The notes beneath the pieces are model-generated. The model was not told where the DNA came from. It made no database searches and saw only the letters and a program-made list of their open reading frames with translations. From positions 1 through 36,479 of the forward strand of contig JALHPV010000037.1 in assembly GCA_022842285.1 (NCBI GenBank): a stretch of 36,479 nucleotides of DNA. Direction: 5' to 3'. The first letter of the stretch is position 1, and each line of letters starts with the position of its first letter. The DNA comes from Kofleriaceae bacterium (lineage in GTDB: Bacteria > Myxococcota_A > Polyangia > Haliangiales > Haliangiaceae). Of the stretch, positions 1 through 7,711 are shown piece by piece. Both the position numbers and the translations under genes were made by a program.

Positions 1-1604
1 GCGACGACGCCCCCGGCCAAGGCGACGCGGCCCGCGTGGACGCCCGCACGCCCGGCACGGCCCCGTCCGCGGCGGTCGTGCCCACGCCCCTGACCCGGCT
101 CGGCGGCTGCGCCGATGCGCCGGCCTTCCTCGACGCCGCGACCATCGCGTTTGGCTTCGCGAAGGACGATGTCCTCGACGTGATGACCACGACCGGCGAT
201 GGCTCGGTCCAGACGCTCGTGGGTGGGCCCGCGATGGACACCTCGCCGCTGCGCGGGCGTCATCTTGGCGAAGTGATGTACCTCCAGCTGACGGAGGACG
301 GCGGCACCGAGCTGCGCGCGCTCGATCGCGCCACCAAGCTCCACCGCGCCGTGCAGGCCGCCACCGCCGCGACCGTGATCGGCGAGACCATCTATCTCGT
401 CGCCGACGACGGAGCCGGGCGGATCTCGCGGCTCACCGCCGCGTCGACCGTCGAGCCCGTCGCCGAGACCCCCACCGGGACGACGCCCTTCCGGATCGCG
501 GGCGCGCCGACATCGCCTCGTCTCGTGGTCGTGGTCGCCGATCCGGACTCGCCGCCCGGGCTGTGCGTGGTGGAGCTCGCCTCCGGTGTCGTGCGCTGCC
601 CACCGACGGAGCGCTTGATCAACGGGGCGCCAGCCGTGACCAACGACGGGCGCTTCGCGTACTACGCCGCGCGCGCGGGGATCCGTCGCCTCGATCTGGC
701 CGGCGACACCGGCGACGTCCTCGTCGCCCCCGGAGTCCGCGCGAACGGCGGCCTTGCCCTCTCGCCCGATCAGACTCGCCTCGTGTTCTCCGACTGCCGC
801 ACGTACGGATCGATCGTCGCCGTGGGCAACGGCACCACGGAGATGCTCGTCGAAGCGGGCCTGGTCAAGTACCCGGCGGGCGGGCCGCGCGGGATGCTCG
901 CCTGGATCGGGGCCCGCGCGGGGGGAGGTACGAAGCTCCTCGTGCGCGCCCCCGGGGGGACCCCGCGCGACGTGGCCCAGGGCGAGACCGAGCTCGGCCG
1001 ACCGGCGTTCGACCAGGCGGGCGCCCAGCTCGCCTACAGCGACGGTGGCCTGGGCGGCGGGATCCGGACCGTTCCCGTCGCGGGAGGAACCCCGGTCGTG
1101 TGGACCTCCGAGCCGCGGGACCGCGGGCCGGTGTGGTTGCCGGGCGGCGGGCTCGCGTTCACGCGCCTCCAGGAGGGCGGCGCCCCATCGATCCTCACCA
1201 TCGCGTCGCCGGGCGCCACGCCGCGTCCCCTGTTCGCGGGCTGGAGCGTCGAGGACGTGGACCCGTCGTCGAAAGCGTTGCTCGTCTCCAGCGGCCACGA
1301 GCTCGCGCTGCTCGATCCCACATCACGGCGACTCGTCGTCCTCGAGATCGGCGACCTCGGCAAGCATGACCTCCTCGGCGCGCGGATCGCACCCGACGGA
1401 TCCTGGTTCGCCGTCCTCGGCGGCCCGACGGGCGGGACGTTCTACCGGGTCGAGCGCGACGGCAGAACCCGCGTGGTCCACGAGGTCCCGGCCAGCCAGA
1501 CGGCCGGGCCGCCCACGTTCCTCTCCGACGGCCGCATCGCGTTCCGCCCCGAGATCTGGCTCGGCGAGCTGTATCGACTCGATGGCGCGTGGGCGACCCC
1601 ATGA
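1..1604 (+). CDS. beta-propeller (TolB/PD40-like) protein, 5' end outside window
   Basis: The frame is open to the window edge, so the N-terminus is missing; the GTG at 36 is probably internal, because the residues before it (DDAPGQGDAARVDA) read as an Asp/Ala linker. The visible 530 or so residues are about seven short blade-like units of the form [aromatic/small]-x-PDG-x-x-hydrophobic, for example VTNDGRFAYYAA, LSPDQTRLVFSD, FDQAGAQLAYSD and APDGSWFAVLGG, typical of WD40-like PD40/TolB propellers that act outside the cytoplasm. In Myxococcota such a propeller can be the sensor part of a lipoprotein or the C-terminal extracytoplasmic part of a Ser/Thr kinase; the missing N-terminus decides which. 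Fold moderately sure, role unknown. Confidence 0.7.
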   Translation, partial: DDAPGQGDAARVDARTPGTAPSAAVVPTPLTRLGGCADAPAFLDAATIAFGFAKDDVLDVMTTTGDGSVQTLVGGPAMDTSPLRGRHLGEVMYLQLTEDGGTELRALDRATKLHRAVQAATAATVIGETIYLVADDGAGRISRLTAASTVEPVAETPTGTTPFRIAGAPTSPRLVVVVADPDSPPGLCVVELASGVVRCPPTERLINGAPAVTNDGRFAYYAARAGIRRLDLAGDTGDVLVAPGVRANGGLALSPDQTRLVFSDCRTYGSIVAVGNGTTEMLVEAGLVKYPAGGPRGMLAWIGARAGGGTKLLVRAPGGTPRDVAQGETELGRPAFDQAGAQLAYSDGGLGGGIRTVPVAGGTPVVWTSEPRDRGPVWLPGGGLAFTRLQEGGAPSILTIASPGATPRPLFAGWSVEDVDPSSKALLVSSGHELALLDPTSRRLVVLEIGDLGKHDLLGARIAPDGSWFAVLGGPTGGTFYRVERDGRTRVVHEVPASQTAGPPTFLSDGRIAFRPEIWLGELYRLDGAWATP

Positions 1605-1739
1605 CCGGCCGAGCATGACTTGCTCGGGCACCTGCGCCGGCCCTGCGCACTGCGCACGTTCTGCGCACCGCTGTGGGTCGTAACGCGCGGGGACCACACC
1701 GTCCGCATGTGGCCCACCGCATGCTCTGGGCTCGACGCG

Positions 1740-2036
1740 ATGAGCACCATCACGCGTACGCTGCTCCTGGTCACACTCCTCGGCGCCGGAGGCTGCAAGA
1801 AGAGCGAGGGCGGTCCCGCCATCAGCGAGGCCGACAAGACCAGCAAGCCGACGGAGGCGCAGTGCGATACGTACGCGGCCCACACCGTCAAGATCGGGGC
1901 GAACCCCGAGTCCATGCAGACGTACATCCGCGACCAGTGCGTGGCCCAGGCCTCGGTCGCGCTCGTGAAGTGTGTCGAGCCCGCGACCAAGACCGCCGAT
2001 CTCGGCAACTGCCTCGCGAAGTACCCGCTGAAGTAG
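1740..2036 (+). CDS. small four-cysteine lipoprotein
   Basis: A 98-residue protein. I chose ATG 1740 rather than the upstream in-frame start at 1620 because it begins a lipoprotein signal: charged MSTITR, a hydrophobic run, then LGAGGC as an imperfect lipobox with the lipidated Cys at residue 20. The mature part is charged and helical with four spaced cysteines (QCDTYAAH, DQCVAQ, VKCVEP, GNCLAK) and ends in AKYPLK. The Cys pattern resembles the lipoprotein at 3856-4209, so both may belong to one family of small surface or periplasmic lipoproteins. Function unknown. Confidence 0.7.
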   Translation: MSTITRTLLLVTLLGAGGCKKSEGGPAISEADKTSKPTEAQCDTYAAHTVKIGANPESMQTYIRDQCVAQASVALVKCVEPATKTADLGNCLAKYPLK

Positions 2037-2065
2037 CGGCCCGAGCTCGTACGTGCGCTCCCCGG

Positions 2066-2233
2066 CTATCGCCGGCCACACGTGCAAGCGGGGCGGGCCG
2101 TCGAGAACAGCCCCTGCGCGCCGGAGTGCGCGAGGCAGCTCGAGGGAGCGCGCGGAGGGACGGCCGACGACGGAGACTGGGCACCGCCGGTGACGGAGAG
2201 GAGCTGGGAGAGCGAGAGGGTCTGGATGGTCAT
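2066..2233 (-). CDS. candidate small peptide with double-glycine leader
   Basis: A 55-residue frame within a 440-bp stretch that otherwise has no gene. Its N-terminus reads TLSLSQLLSVTGGAQ, close to the bacteriocin/RiPP double-glycine leader pattern LSxxELxxIxGG, which is cut after GG by C39-type peptidase exporters. The predicted core is about 36 residues, rich in Ser, Pro and Ala, with three cysteines (SSCLA, PACTC). ATG 2233 has no convincing ribosome binding site, and no maturase or C39 transporter lies in the window, so this rests on the leader pattern alone. GC-rich DNA readily yields chance frames, so confidence is low. Confidence 0.3.
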   Translation of the reverse strand: MTIQTLSLSQLLSVTGGAQSPSSAVPPRAPSSCLAHSGAQGLFSTARPACTCGRR

Positions 2234-2477
2234 GGCCCGACGTATTCCACGTCCGATGCCAAGGGCCGTTGTCGCCGGCGGGAGACAGCGACCTGGCCCG
2301 CACGGGCCCGCGGAGCGCGGTTGTTCCTGCAGGGTGACAGCAGGTCCCCCAGCCAATGGCTCGTCGAGGCGTCGGCTAGGCACGTAGCACCGGATCGCGA
2401 CGGCCCAGGTGACCGACGATCTCGCGCTCGTGCGCTCCCGCTCCGCCATGCGAGCTGGTCGAATGGGGGCTCCCACC

Positions 2478-3155
2478 ATGCTCGTGACCTACGAGGGAGT
2501 CTCTACCCTGCGCACGCGGTCCTGTCGCGACGGGCTCGAGGCCACCCGTCGCTTCGTGCGCGCCGTCGCGGGCGAGGCCGCTGCGGGCGACCTCAGCGGC
2601 GAGCTCGCGCTCGGCGATGGCGCGCGTGTGGATGCGACCTTCGCCGCTCGCGCCCTCGCCGCGATGACGACGAACGGCTTCGCCGCCGCGCGCGTGCGCA
2701 CCATCACCGCCTCCACCCGTGAGCACCGGTTCGTGGTGCCCGGCCCCGAGCTCTCGCGGGCGGCCGCTCTCGTCGACTCACTCGCGCCCATTCCGACCGC
2801 GGGCCCCGTGTCTCCCGCCGCCCGCCTGGACCTCTCGATCAAGCCCCTCGTCCTCGTCGACGAACAGGGGCGGCCGTGGCCCCGCCAGTCGACGCGCGCG
2901 TTCGGCCGCACTCCCTACGATGGGTACGGCCGGATGCTGGGTGTCTCCCAGACCTACGCCCGCCTCAGCACCAAGACCACGCTGAGCGTCTTCCTGAACC
3001 TGCCCGACGAGGACGAGCCTTCGCGAGCGGCCTGGGTCGCACGCATCGCGCGCGTCACCCCGCTTGCCTTCTCGCGCACCGGCTGGAAGCGATGGCACCG
3101 CGCGACGTCCGGGACCTGGATCGCGAAGAAGATCGCGCCCGCGCAGGTAGGCTAG
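2478..3155 (+). CDS. conserved-looking hypothetical protein
   Basis: About 225 residues from ATG 2478, preceded by a purine-rich GGGGGC; an in-frame start at 2409 is possible but adds only low-complexity residues. No signal peptide or membrane segment. The sequence alternates strands and helices (LDLSIKPLVLVDEQGRPWPRQ, then YGRMLGVSQTYARLSTKTTLSVFLNLP) and ends in a basic tail (SGTWIAKKIAPAQVG). I do not recognise the family. It ends 9 bp before the next gene on the same strand, so the two are probably co-transcribed. Confidence 0.6.
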   Translation: MLVTYEGVSTLRTRSCRDGLEATRRFVRAVAGEAAAGDLSGELALGDGARVDATFAARALAAMTTNGFAAARVRTITASTREHRFVVPGPELSRAAALVDSLAPIPTAGPVSPAARLDLSIKPLVLVDEQGRPWPRQSTRAFGRTPYDGYGRMLGVSQTYARLSTKTTLSVFLNLPDEDEPSRAAWVARIARVTPLAFSRTGWKRWHRATSGTWIAKKIAPAQVG

Positions 3156-3164
3156 GCTCGGTCC

Positions 3165-3806
3165 ATGTCACGCCGCCATGACCTGGAGAGTCTCGGAGAG
3201 AGTCACACCCTCGTCGACGCCACGGACGCCCACCTCGAGCTCATCAGCGACGAGGACGTGCGGGACTGTGTCGACAGCGCGATGGTGTACCAGGGCGATC
3301 TCGAGCTCGACGGCAGGTTGAGCCTGCACAGCGGCGCGGTCCTGATCGTGACGGGGACGCTGACCGTCACCGGCGCGGTGCTGACCGACGAGACGGCGAC
3401 GCTCATCGTCGGCAAGGACCTGCGCGCGCGCCACCTGTACCTCGAGGGCAACCTGGTGGTGAATGGCGACGCGACGCTGCGGGGCGCCGTGTACGGCTTC
3501 TACGAGGCGGGGATCTCCCGCGTGAAAGGAACCACGCGCGCGCAGCTCGGCCTCATCGGCAATCACGACTGGGAGTCGGGCAGCGAGGAGTACGAGATCG
3601 GCGCGACGTTCTCGAACTACCAGCACGGCCATTGCGAGTTCTCGTCGGGTGACGCGGACGCGTTGCGGGCCGCGCTCGGCGCTGACGGCTACGCGGCGCT
3701 CGCAAAGATGCTCGGCCTCGGTACGGATGAACCCGCGGATGGAAACGCCGCCTGGGGGCTCAAGGCATTCGCCAACGTTCCCCGTGGCGAAGCGACCGAC
3801 CCGTGA
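3165..3806 (+). CDS. beta-helix/polymer-forming-like protein
   Basis: A 213-residue cytoplasmic-looking protein. Residues 40 to 120 are a run of short strands with regularly spaced Gly, Asn and Asp (YQGDLELDGRLSLHS, LIVTGTLTVTG, LIVGKDLRARHLYLEG, NLVVNGDATLRGAVYG), as in right-handed beta-helix folds such as bactofilin-like or polymer-forming proteins and their acidic cousins. The remainder includes an acidic stretch (NHDWESGSEEYEIG) and a helical C-terminus. Start ATG 3165 follows the previous gene by 9 bp. The fold is inferred from the strand spacing; no catalytic motif is visible and the function is unknown. Confidence 0.65.
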   Translation: MSRRHDLESLGESHTLVDATDAHLELISDEDVRDCVDSAMVYQGDLELDGRLSLHSGAVLIVTGTLTVTGAVLTDETATLIVGKDLRARHLYLEGNLVVNGDATLRGAVYGFYEAGISRVKGTTRAQLGLIGNHDWESGSEEYEIGATFSNYQHGHCEFSSGDADALRAALGADGYAALAKMLGLGTDEPADGNAAWGLKAFANVPRGEATDP

Positions 3807-3855
3807 GTGACCTGTAGCGGACGCCTGCCTTCGCGCCCGCTCTGCCCCGGCCGGG

Positions 3856-4209
3856 TTACTCGGTCGCCGTACCGGCGGCGATCGAGTCGGCGAGATCCTG
3901 CTTCTGCGCGTCGTCGAGCATGTCGCCGCATGCGCCCATCGCGGTCTCGTCGGCAGCGTTCACGAAGCATGCGCGAACCTCGGCCGACCAGCTCCCCGTG
4001 ACGCACGCCCCCGAGAGAGATGCGTGCACCTTTTGCTTGGCGTCGGCGTCGGTGATGCCTGCTTTCTCGGCCATCAGGGCGACGACCTTGTCGGCAACAA
4101 TTCCGCAATCGTTGGGATCGTCACTCGAAGGATTGGTCGAAGTCCCACCCTTGCTGGACCCACCACACGCGACCAGCGCCACCGCAATCAAGAGCTTCAT
4201 CACTTTCAT
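3856..4209 (-). CDS. small four-cysteine lipoprotein
   Basis: A 117-residue lipoprotein; start at ATG 4209 (MKVMKLL) or ATG 4200 (MKLLIA), both leading into MKLLIAVALVACGG with a clean lipobox LVAC. After a short Gly/Ser/Thr linker come helical segments with four cysteines (NDCGIVAD, GACVTG, RACFVN, GACGDM) and an acidic C-terminus. The spacing echoes the lipoprotein at 1740-2036: Cys, long helix, Cys, short gap, Cys, short gap, Cys. It is convergent with the gene at 3165-3806. Probably envelope-located; function unknown. Confidence 0.75.
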   Translation of the reverse strand: MKVMKLLIAVALVACGGSSKGGTSTNPSSDDPNDCGIVADKVVALMAEKAGITDADAKQKVHASLSGACVTGSWSAEVRACFVNAADETAMGACGDMLDDAQKQDLADSIAAGTATE

Positions 4210-4328
4210 GGACGACCAGGCTAAACCGGCGCGGGCCTGCGCGTCGCTCGGCAATGGCGAGAATAGGAGTGGCCAGCCACACCCAGGAGGTCGTTGCGAC
4301 GACGTTGAACTCCTGCGACGCTGGAACC

Positions 4329-4722
4329 ATGTGGAGCCCCCTTCGTTCTGTGATCGTCGCGGCGCTCACCCTGACGTCCTGCGGTGGAGATTCAGACAAC
4401 CGCCCCCCCGAGCTCGCTCGGTTACGACGGGCAGAGCGGCGACGTGCACGGCGGACAGGAGCACGACATCGCGAACGTCTACGTGGACACCGAATGGCAG
4501 CGCTTCGAGATCAGCGACTCGCCGACCTGGGACATCGGCCCCAACCAGTACGGGTCCAACACGACGGGCATCGCCCGCGAGGTGCAAGGCCGCTGGCGCC
4601 GCGTGTCAGACACCATGGTCGAGCTTCACCTCAACCACGGCCAGTTCGCGTCGCTGGCGGGCAAGTACCTCTGGTACGTCGACAGCTTCACCACGGCGAC
4701 GCTGATCGGCCGCTTCGAGTAA
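4329..4722 (+). pseudogene. lipoprotein gene broken by a frameshift at a C7 tract
   Basis: ATG 4329 opens a lipoprotein signal (MWSPLRSVIVAALTLTSCGG, lipobox LTSC) that runs in one frame up to a seven-C run at 4403-4409. The coherent rest of the protein (SSLGYDGQSGDVHGG through TTATLIGRFE, stop at 4722) is in the next frame. Removing one C from the run joins the two into one lipoprotein of about 130 residues with a small beta-rich mature domain (YVDTEWQRFEIS, TWDIGPNQYGS, MVELHLNHGQFASL). Without that change the first frame continues into arginine-rich nonsense. Sequencing error, a fixed pseudogene, or slippage-based on/off switching would all look the same here. Confidence 0.65.
4403..4409 (+). 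repeat. homopolymeric C7 tract at the frameshift
   Basis: Seven consecutive C bases within the codons just after the lipobox region of the lipoprotein gene starting at 4329. Six C bases would restore the frame. Such tracts are prone both to replication slippage and to sequencing indels. Confidence 0.9.
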
Positions 4723-4885
4723 GCGGGCCTCGGCAGCACGAAGAACTGCGCGGCGCAGGGTCAGCCGGCCCGCCGCTCGGAGCGGCGACAATGCGCCCTG
4801 GCCCCATCGGCCGTGGACCGGACTCCGCGGCAGATTGTCCGTAACGAACCGCGCGCGCTCCCGACTACCGGCACCGGAGAACCCG

Positions 4886-5956
4886 ATGTCCGAACCCGAC
4901 ATGGTTTTTACCGAGAGCGAGGTCGCGGCGGCGGATCGCGCAGCGGGACGGCGGTACCACGGTCCCGCGCCGCGAGGCCCCGACATGGTGTTCACGGAGT
5001 CCGAGGTGGCGGCCGCGAGCCCGGCCGCGCCCGCCGGGACCACCGCGGAGGAGCGTGATCGGATGCGCCGGCCCGCCGGACCGTCAGCGGAGCGAGCGGC
5101 CGCCCTCGCCAGCGCGGGAGACTCACGTCGCTCGGAGGTCGTCGGGGCGCTTGGTGGAGTCAACGACACGGCCGCCGCCGTCGGCGCATACCGCGGAACC
5201 AGCGAGTGGCTGGCCCCCGGTACGCGCGGGCCGTTCATGCCGCGGACGCCTGCCCCCGGCGGTGGCCCGGATCTACGCCCGCCGACGTTTCGCCCCGCGG
5301 CGCCGGTGAGCGATGTCGCGCTCGGCGGCATCAGCACCGCGGCGGGACTCGCGCAGATGTACGGCTCGTATCGCTCCGGGACGCGCGATGGCGCGACCGA
5401 TGCGGATCGCCGGCAAGCGGCCTACGGCATCGGCGTCGGTGCCACGGGCGCGGCGGGAGGCATCATGACGATGGCCGGCTCGGCACCGGCAGCGAGCGCG
5501 TTCGGTGTGGTCGGTGGCGGCCTCGAGGTCGCTCAGGGCATCGACAACATCCGCCACGGTGATGTGGCCGCCGAGGGCGCCGGCTACCAACAGGTCCTGC
5601 ATGGCGGCCTGACCGCAGGCGCGGGCGCCGCCACCCTCGCGGGTGCCACCACCGTCGCGGCGCCGGTCCTTACGGCCGCCGCGGCGGGGGTCTCGGTCGG
5701 GACGGCGATGCAGCAGCGAGCCGACGCGGTCTCCCTCGAAGAGGGCCGCTTCACGGAGCGACGCATGTCGGGGCGCGGCCTCGATGCGAGGATGGAAGAT
5801 CACAACATCTCCGCAACCGATGCCGCCGCCCAGGCCGGCATCGAGGATGGCCGGGTGTGGTCCGAGTTGACGGGGAGCGAGAACGTCGGCCTCGTGATGG
5901 GCGGCCTCAGCACCGTCGGGCACTCCATCTACAACACGTTCACGAATCTCTGGTGA
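4886..5956 (+). CDS. Ala/Gly-rich protein with duplicated N-terminal motif, effector-like
   Basis: A 356-residue protein from ATG 4886 with CGGAGA just upstream; an in-frame start at 4835 is less likely. Residues 4-16 and 32-44 are the identical 13-mer PDMVFTESEVAAA. The two DNA copies differ at seven bases, all silent. Then follow a Pro/Arg/Ala linker, a central region (about 155-290) of long Gly/Ala-rich hydrophobic segments (GIGVGATGAAGGIMTMAG, GGLTAGAGAATLAGATTVAA) resembling glycine-zipper hairpins, and a polar C-terminus ending TVGHSIYNTFTNLW. There is no N-terminal signal peptide. The plan resembles contact-dependent effectors or membrane-inserting proteins, but no toxin domain, immunity gene or secretion gene is visible, so the role is conjecture. 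Confidence 0.7.
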   Translation: MSEPDMVFTESEVAAADRAAGRRYHGPAPRGPDMVFTESEVAAASPAAPAGTTAEERDRMRRPAGPSAERAAALASAGDSRRSEVVGALGGVNDTAAAVGAYRGTSEWLAPGTRGPFMPRTPAPGGGPDLRPPTFRPAAPVSDVALGGISTAAGLAQMYGSYRSGTRDGATDADRRQAAYGIGVGATGAAGGIMTMAGSAPAASAFGVVGGGLEVAQGIDNIRHGDVAAEGAGYQQVLHGGLTAGAGAATLAGATTVAAPVLTAAAAGVSVGTAMQQRADAVSLEEGRFTERRMSGRGLDARMEDHNISATDAAAQAGIEDGRVWSELTGSENVGLVMGGLSTVGHSIYNTFTNLW

Positions 5957-6193
5957 TCGCGACCGCGCGTGCGGCACGCGCCCCACGGACACGCGGAACA
6001 TGCCCTGGAGCCCGCGGCCCCTGGTCATCTGCGCCCCCGCCCGGGGGCTCCTCGCTCGGGTCTGCAGTGCCCAGCGACCGTCTCGCGCGTCGGACTATCA
6101 GCAGTTACGGCGCGAGCGGCGGAGCCGGATCCAGCCCAACCGGCGGTGGCGGCACTTGGCGTCGAACGTGCTGAAGCCATGGGTCACCCATCC

Positions 6194-7285
6194 ATGAAAA
6201 GCTCCATGCAACCAATCGTCATCACTCTCTCTTCGCTCCTCGTCACGGCCTGCGTGATCGGCGAAGAAGCCCAGCCGTCCGACTACCTCGACGACGGCGC
6301 GGGCTCGATCGTGAACGCGACGAACTCCGATGATCGCGCGCACACGCAGGTCGGCATGATCACGATGTCGGATGGCTCGCTGTGCAGCTCGACGCTGATC
6401 GCACCGACGATCGCGGTCACGGCCGCGCACTGCCTGAAGGGCACCACCGTGACGACGTTCGAGAGCGATGGCTTCAAGGCGAACGTCATCGCGCAGGTCA
6501 TGCAGCCGGACTACCTCGGCGGCGTCGAGGATGACGACATCGGCCTCGTCCGGCTCGACCGCCCCGCTCCCTTCGCGCCGGCGTCGATCGATCGCAAGCA
6601 GGTCCAGATCGGCACGCGCGCGCTCGCTGTTGGCTACGGCTACACCGGCCCCAACAACGGCGATCCCGGTACGCGCCGCTCGGGCACCTTGAAGGTCGAC
6701 GAGGTCGGGCGCGTGTACGGCGACATGATGTCGGCGCTCCCCGATCCTTCGACGATCTGCTACGGCGATTCGGGCGGTGCGCTCCTCGATGGCGGCCGCC
6801 TCATCGGCGTGACCTCGGGAACGGCCATCTTCGACGGAGGCTGTAAGTCCTGGGCCTTCTTCGTGCGCATCGATCGCCACTACGACTTCCTCGCGAACCA
6901 GGTCGCCGCCTGGGGCGAGACGCTCGCGCCCCCCGCGCCCGCGTGTGGCCTCTTCGACATCAACGAGCAGCTCCTCCCGGGTCAGGTGAAGACGTCGTGC
7001 AACCGCCGCTTCCAGCTCATCCACCAGACCGATGGCAACGTCGTCCTCTACGAGCTCGCCGACGGCCTCGTGCCCCGCTGGGCGACGTGGACGCACGGCC
7101 AGGCGACCACGACGCTCGTGATGCAGGGCGACGGCAACCTCGTGGTCTACGGACCGGCGGGCGCCGTCTACAACACGCAGACGAGCGGCAACCCCGGCAC
7201 GGTCGGCTACGTCCAGGACGACGGGAACTTCGTGCTCTACGCTCCCGGCACCCGCGCCCTCTGGGCGAACGGCACCGCCCGCTAG
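6194..7285 (+). CDS. trypsin-like serine protease with C-terminal B-lectin domain, lipoprotein
   Basis: A 363-residue lipoprotein. ATG 6194 was chosen because it begins the signal MKSSMQPIVITLSSLLVTAC (lipidated Cys 20). Residues 38-245 are an S1 (trypsin-family) protease with a complete triad: His79 in TAAHC, Asp115 in DDDIGLVRL, Ser193 in GDSGGA. Residues 250-363 are a bulb-type lectin domain with three QxDxNxVxY mannose-binding motifs (QTDGNVVLY 278-286, QGDGNLVVY 311-319, QDDGNFVLY 341-349). The likely picture is a surface-anchored protease targeted to mannose-type glycans, suiting a predatory or saprophytic lifestyle. Its end overlaps the convergent gene at 7282 by 4 bp. The domains are certain; the substrate is unknown. 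Confidence 0.92.
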   Translation: MKSSMQPIVITLSSLLVTACVIGEEAQPSDYLDDGAGSIVNATNSDDRAHTQVGMITMSDGSLCSSTLIAPTIAVTAAHCLKGTTVTTFESDGFKANVIAQVMQPDYLGGVEDDDIGLVRLDRPAPFAPASIDRKQVQIGTRALAVGYGYTGPNNGDPGTRRSGTLKVDEVGRVYGDMMSALPDPSTICYGDSGGALLDGGRLIGVTSGTAIFDGGCKSWAFFVRIDRHYDFLANQVAAWGETLAPPAPACGLFDINEQLLPGQVKTSCNRRFQLIHQTDGNVVLYELADGLVPRWATWTHGQATTTLVMQGDGNLVVYGPAGAVYNTQTSGNPGTVGYVQDDGNFVLYAPGTRALWANGTAR

Positions 7286-7671
7286 TCGACGATCTGCTGC
7301 TGCTCGTTCAGGTACGGGAAGCGCTGCATCAGCAACACGCGCTCGAGCAACTTGCTCGCGAAGAAGCCGATCACGGCCATGAAGAACCACTGATCGATGA
7401 GCCCCGGCAACCCCGGGTACAGCCTGCCGCGCAGCTTCCAGTAACCGGGCACCAGCACCATGCACGCGCCGATCGTCCCCATCCCGATCGCCACGCCGAT
7501 CATGCGCGCGCGGGTCTCTGCCTTCTGCCGCAGGCGCAGATCCACGTCGTACATCAGCTCGCGCACCTTCTCGTCACGCGTATCGAGCGTGTCGCCCTTC
7601 CCGCACGCCGCGCACGCGCCCTTGTCCGCCTGCCTCGCTCCACAGTCGATGCACACCCACGGCTTCGCCAC
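7282..7671 (-). CDS. zinc-ribbon protein with two membrane segments
   Basis: A 129-residue protein. The N-terminus is a four-cysteine zinc ribbon (WVCIDCGARQ, then GACAACGKG). A charged helix (DEKVRELMYDVDLRLRQKAETRAR) and two hydrophobic segments follow (MIGVAIGMGTIGACMVLV and WFFMAVIGFFASKLL), giving a small inner-membrane protein with a cytoplasmic metal-binding head. It overlaps the protease stop codon by 4 bp on the other strand and starts 40 bp from the divergent HNH gene. No specific function is recognised. Confidence 0.75.
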   Translation of the reverse strand: MAKPWVCIDCGARQADKGACAACGKGDTLDTRDEKVRELMYDVDLRLRQKAETRARMIGVAIGMGTIGACMVLVPGYWKLRGRLYPGLPGLIDQWFFMAVIGFFASKLLERVLLMQRFPYLNEQQQIVD

Positions 7672-7711
7672 GCGTGGAGTTTACCGTCGTACCCGGTCGG
7701 TATCGTGCGTC

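Noticed and set aside
4254-4844. One 196-residue protein spanning the C7 tract in the signal peptide's frame
   Set aside because: After the tract it becomes arginine-rich nonsense, whereas the adjacent frame continues a coherent beta-rich domain.
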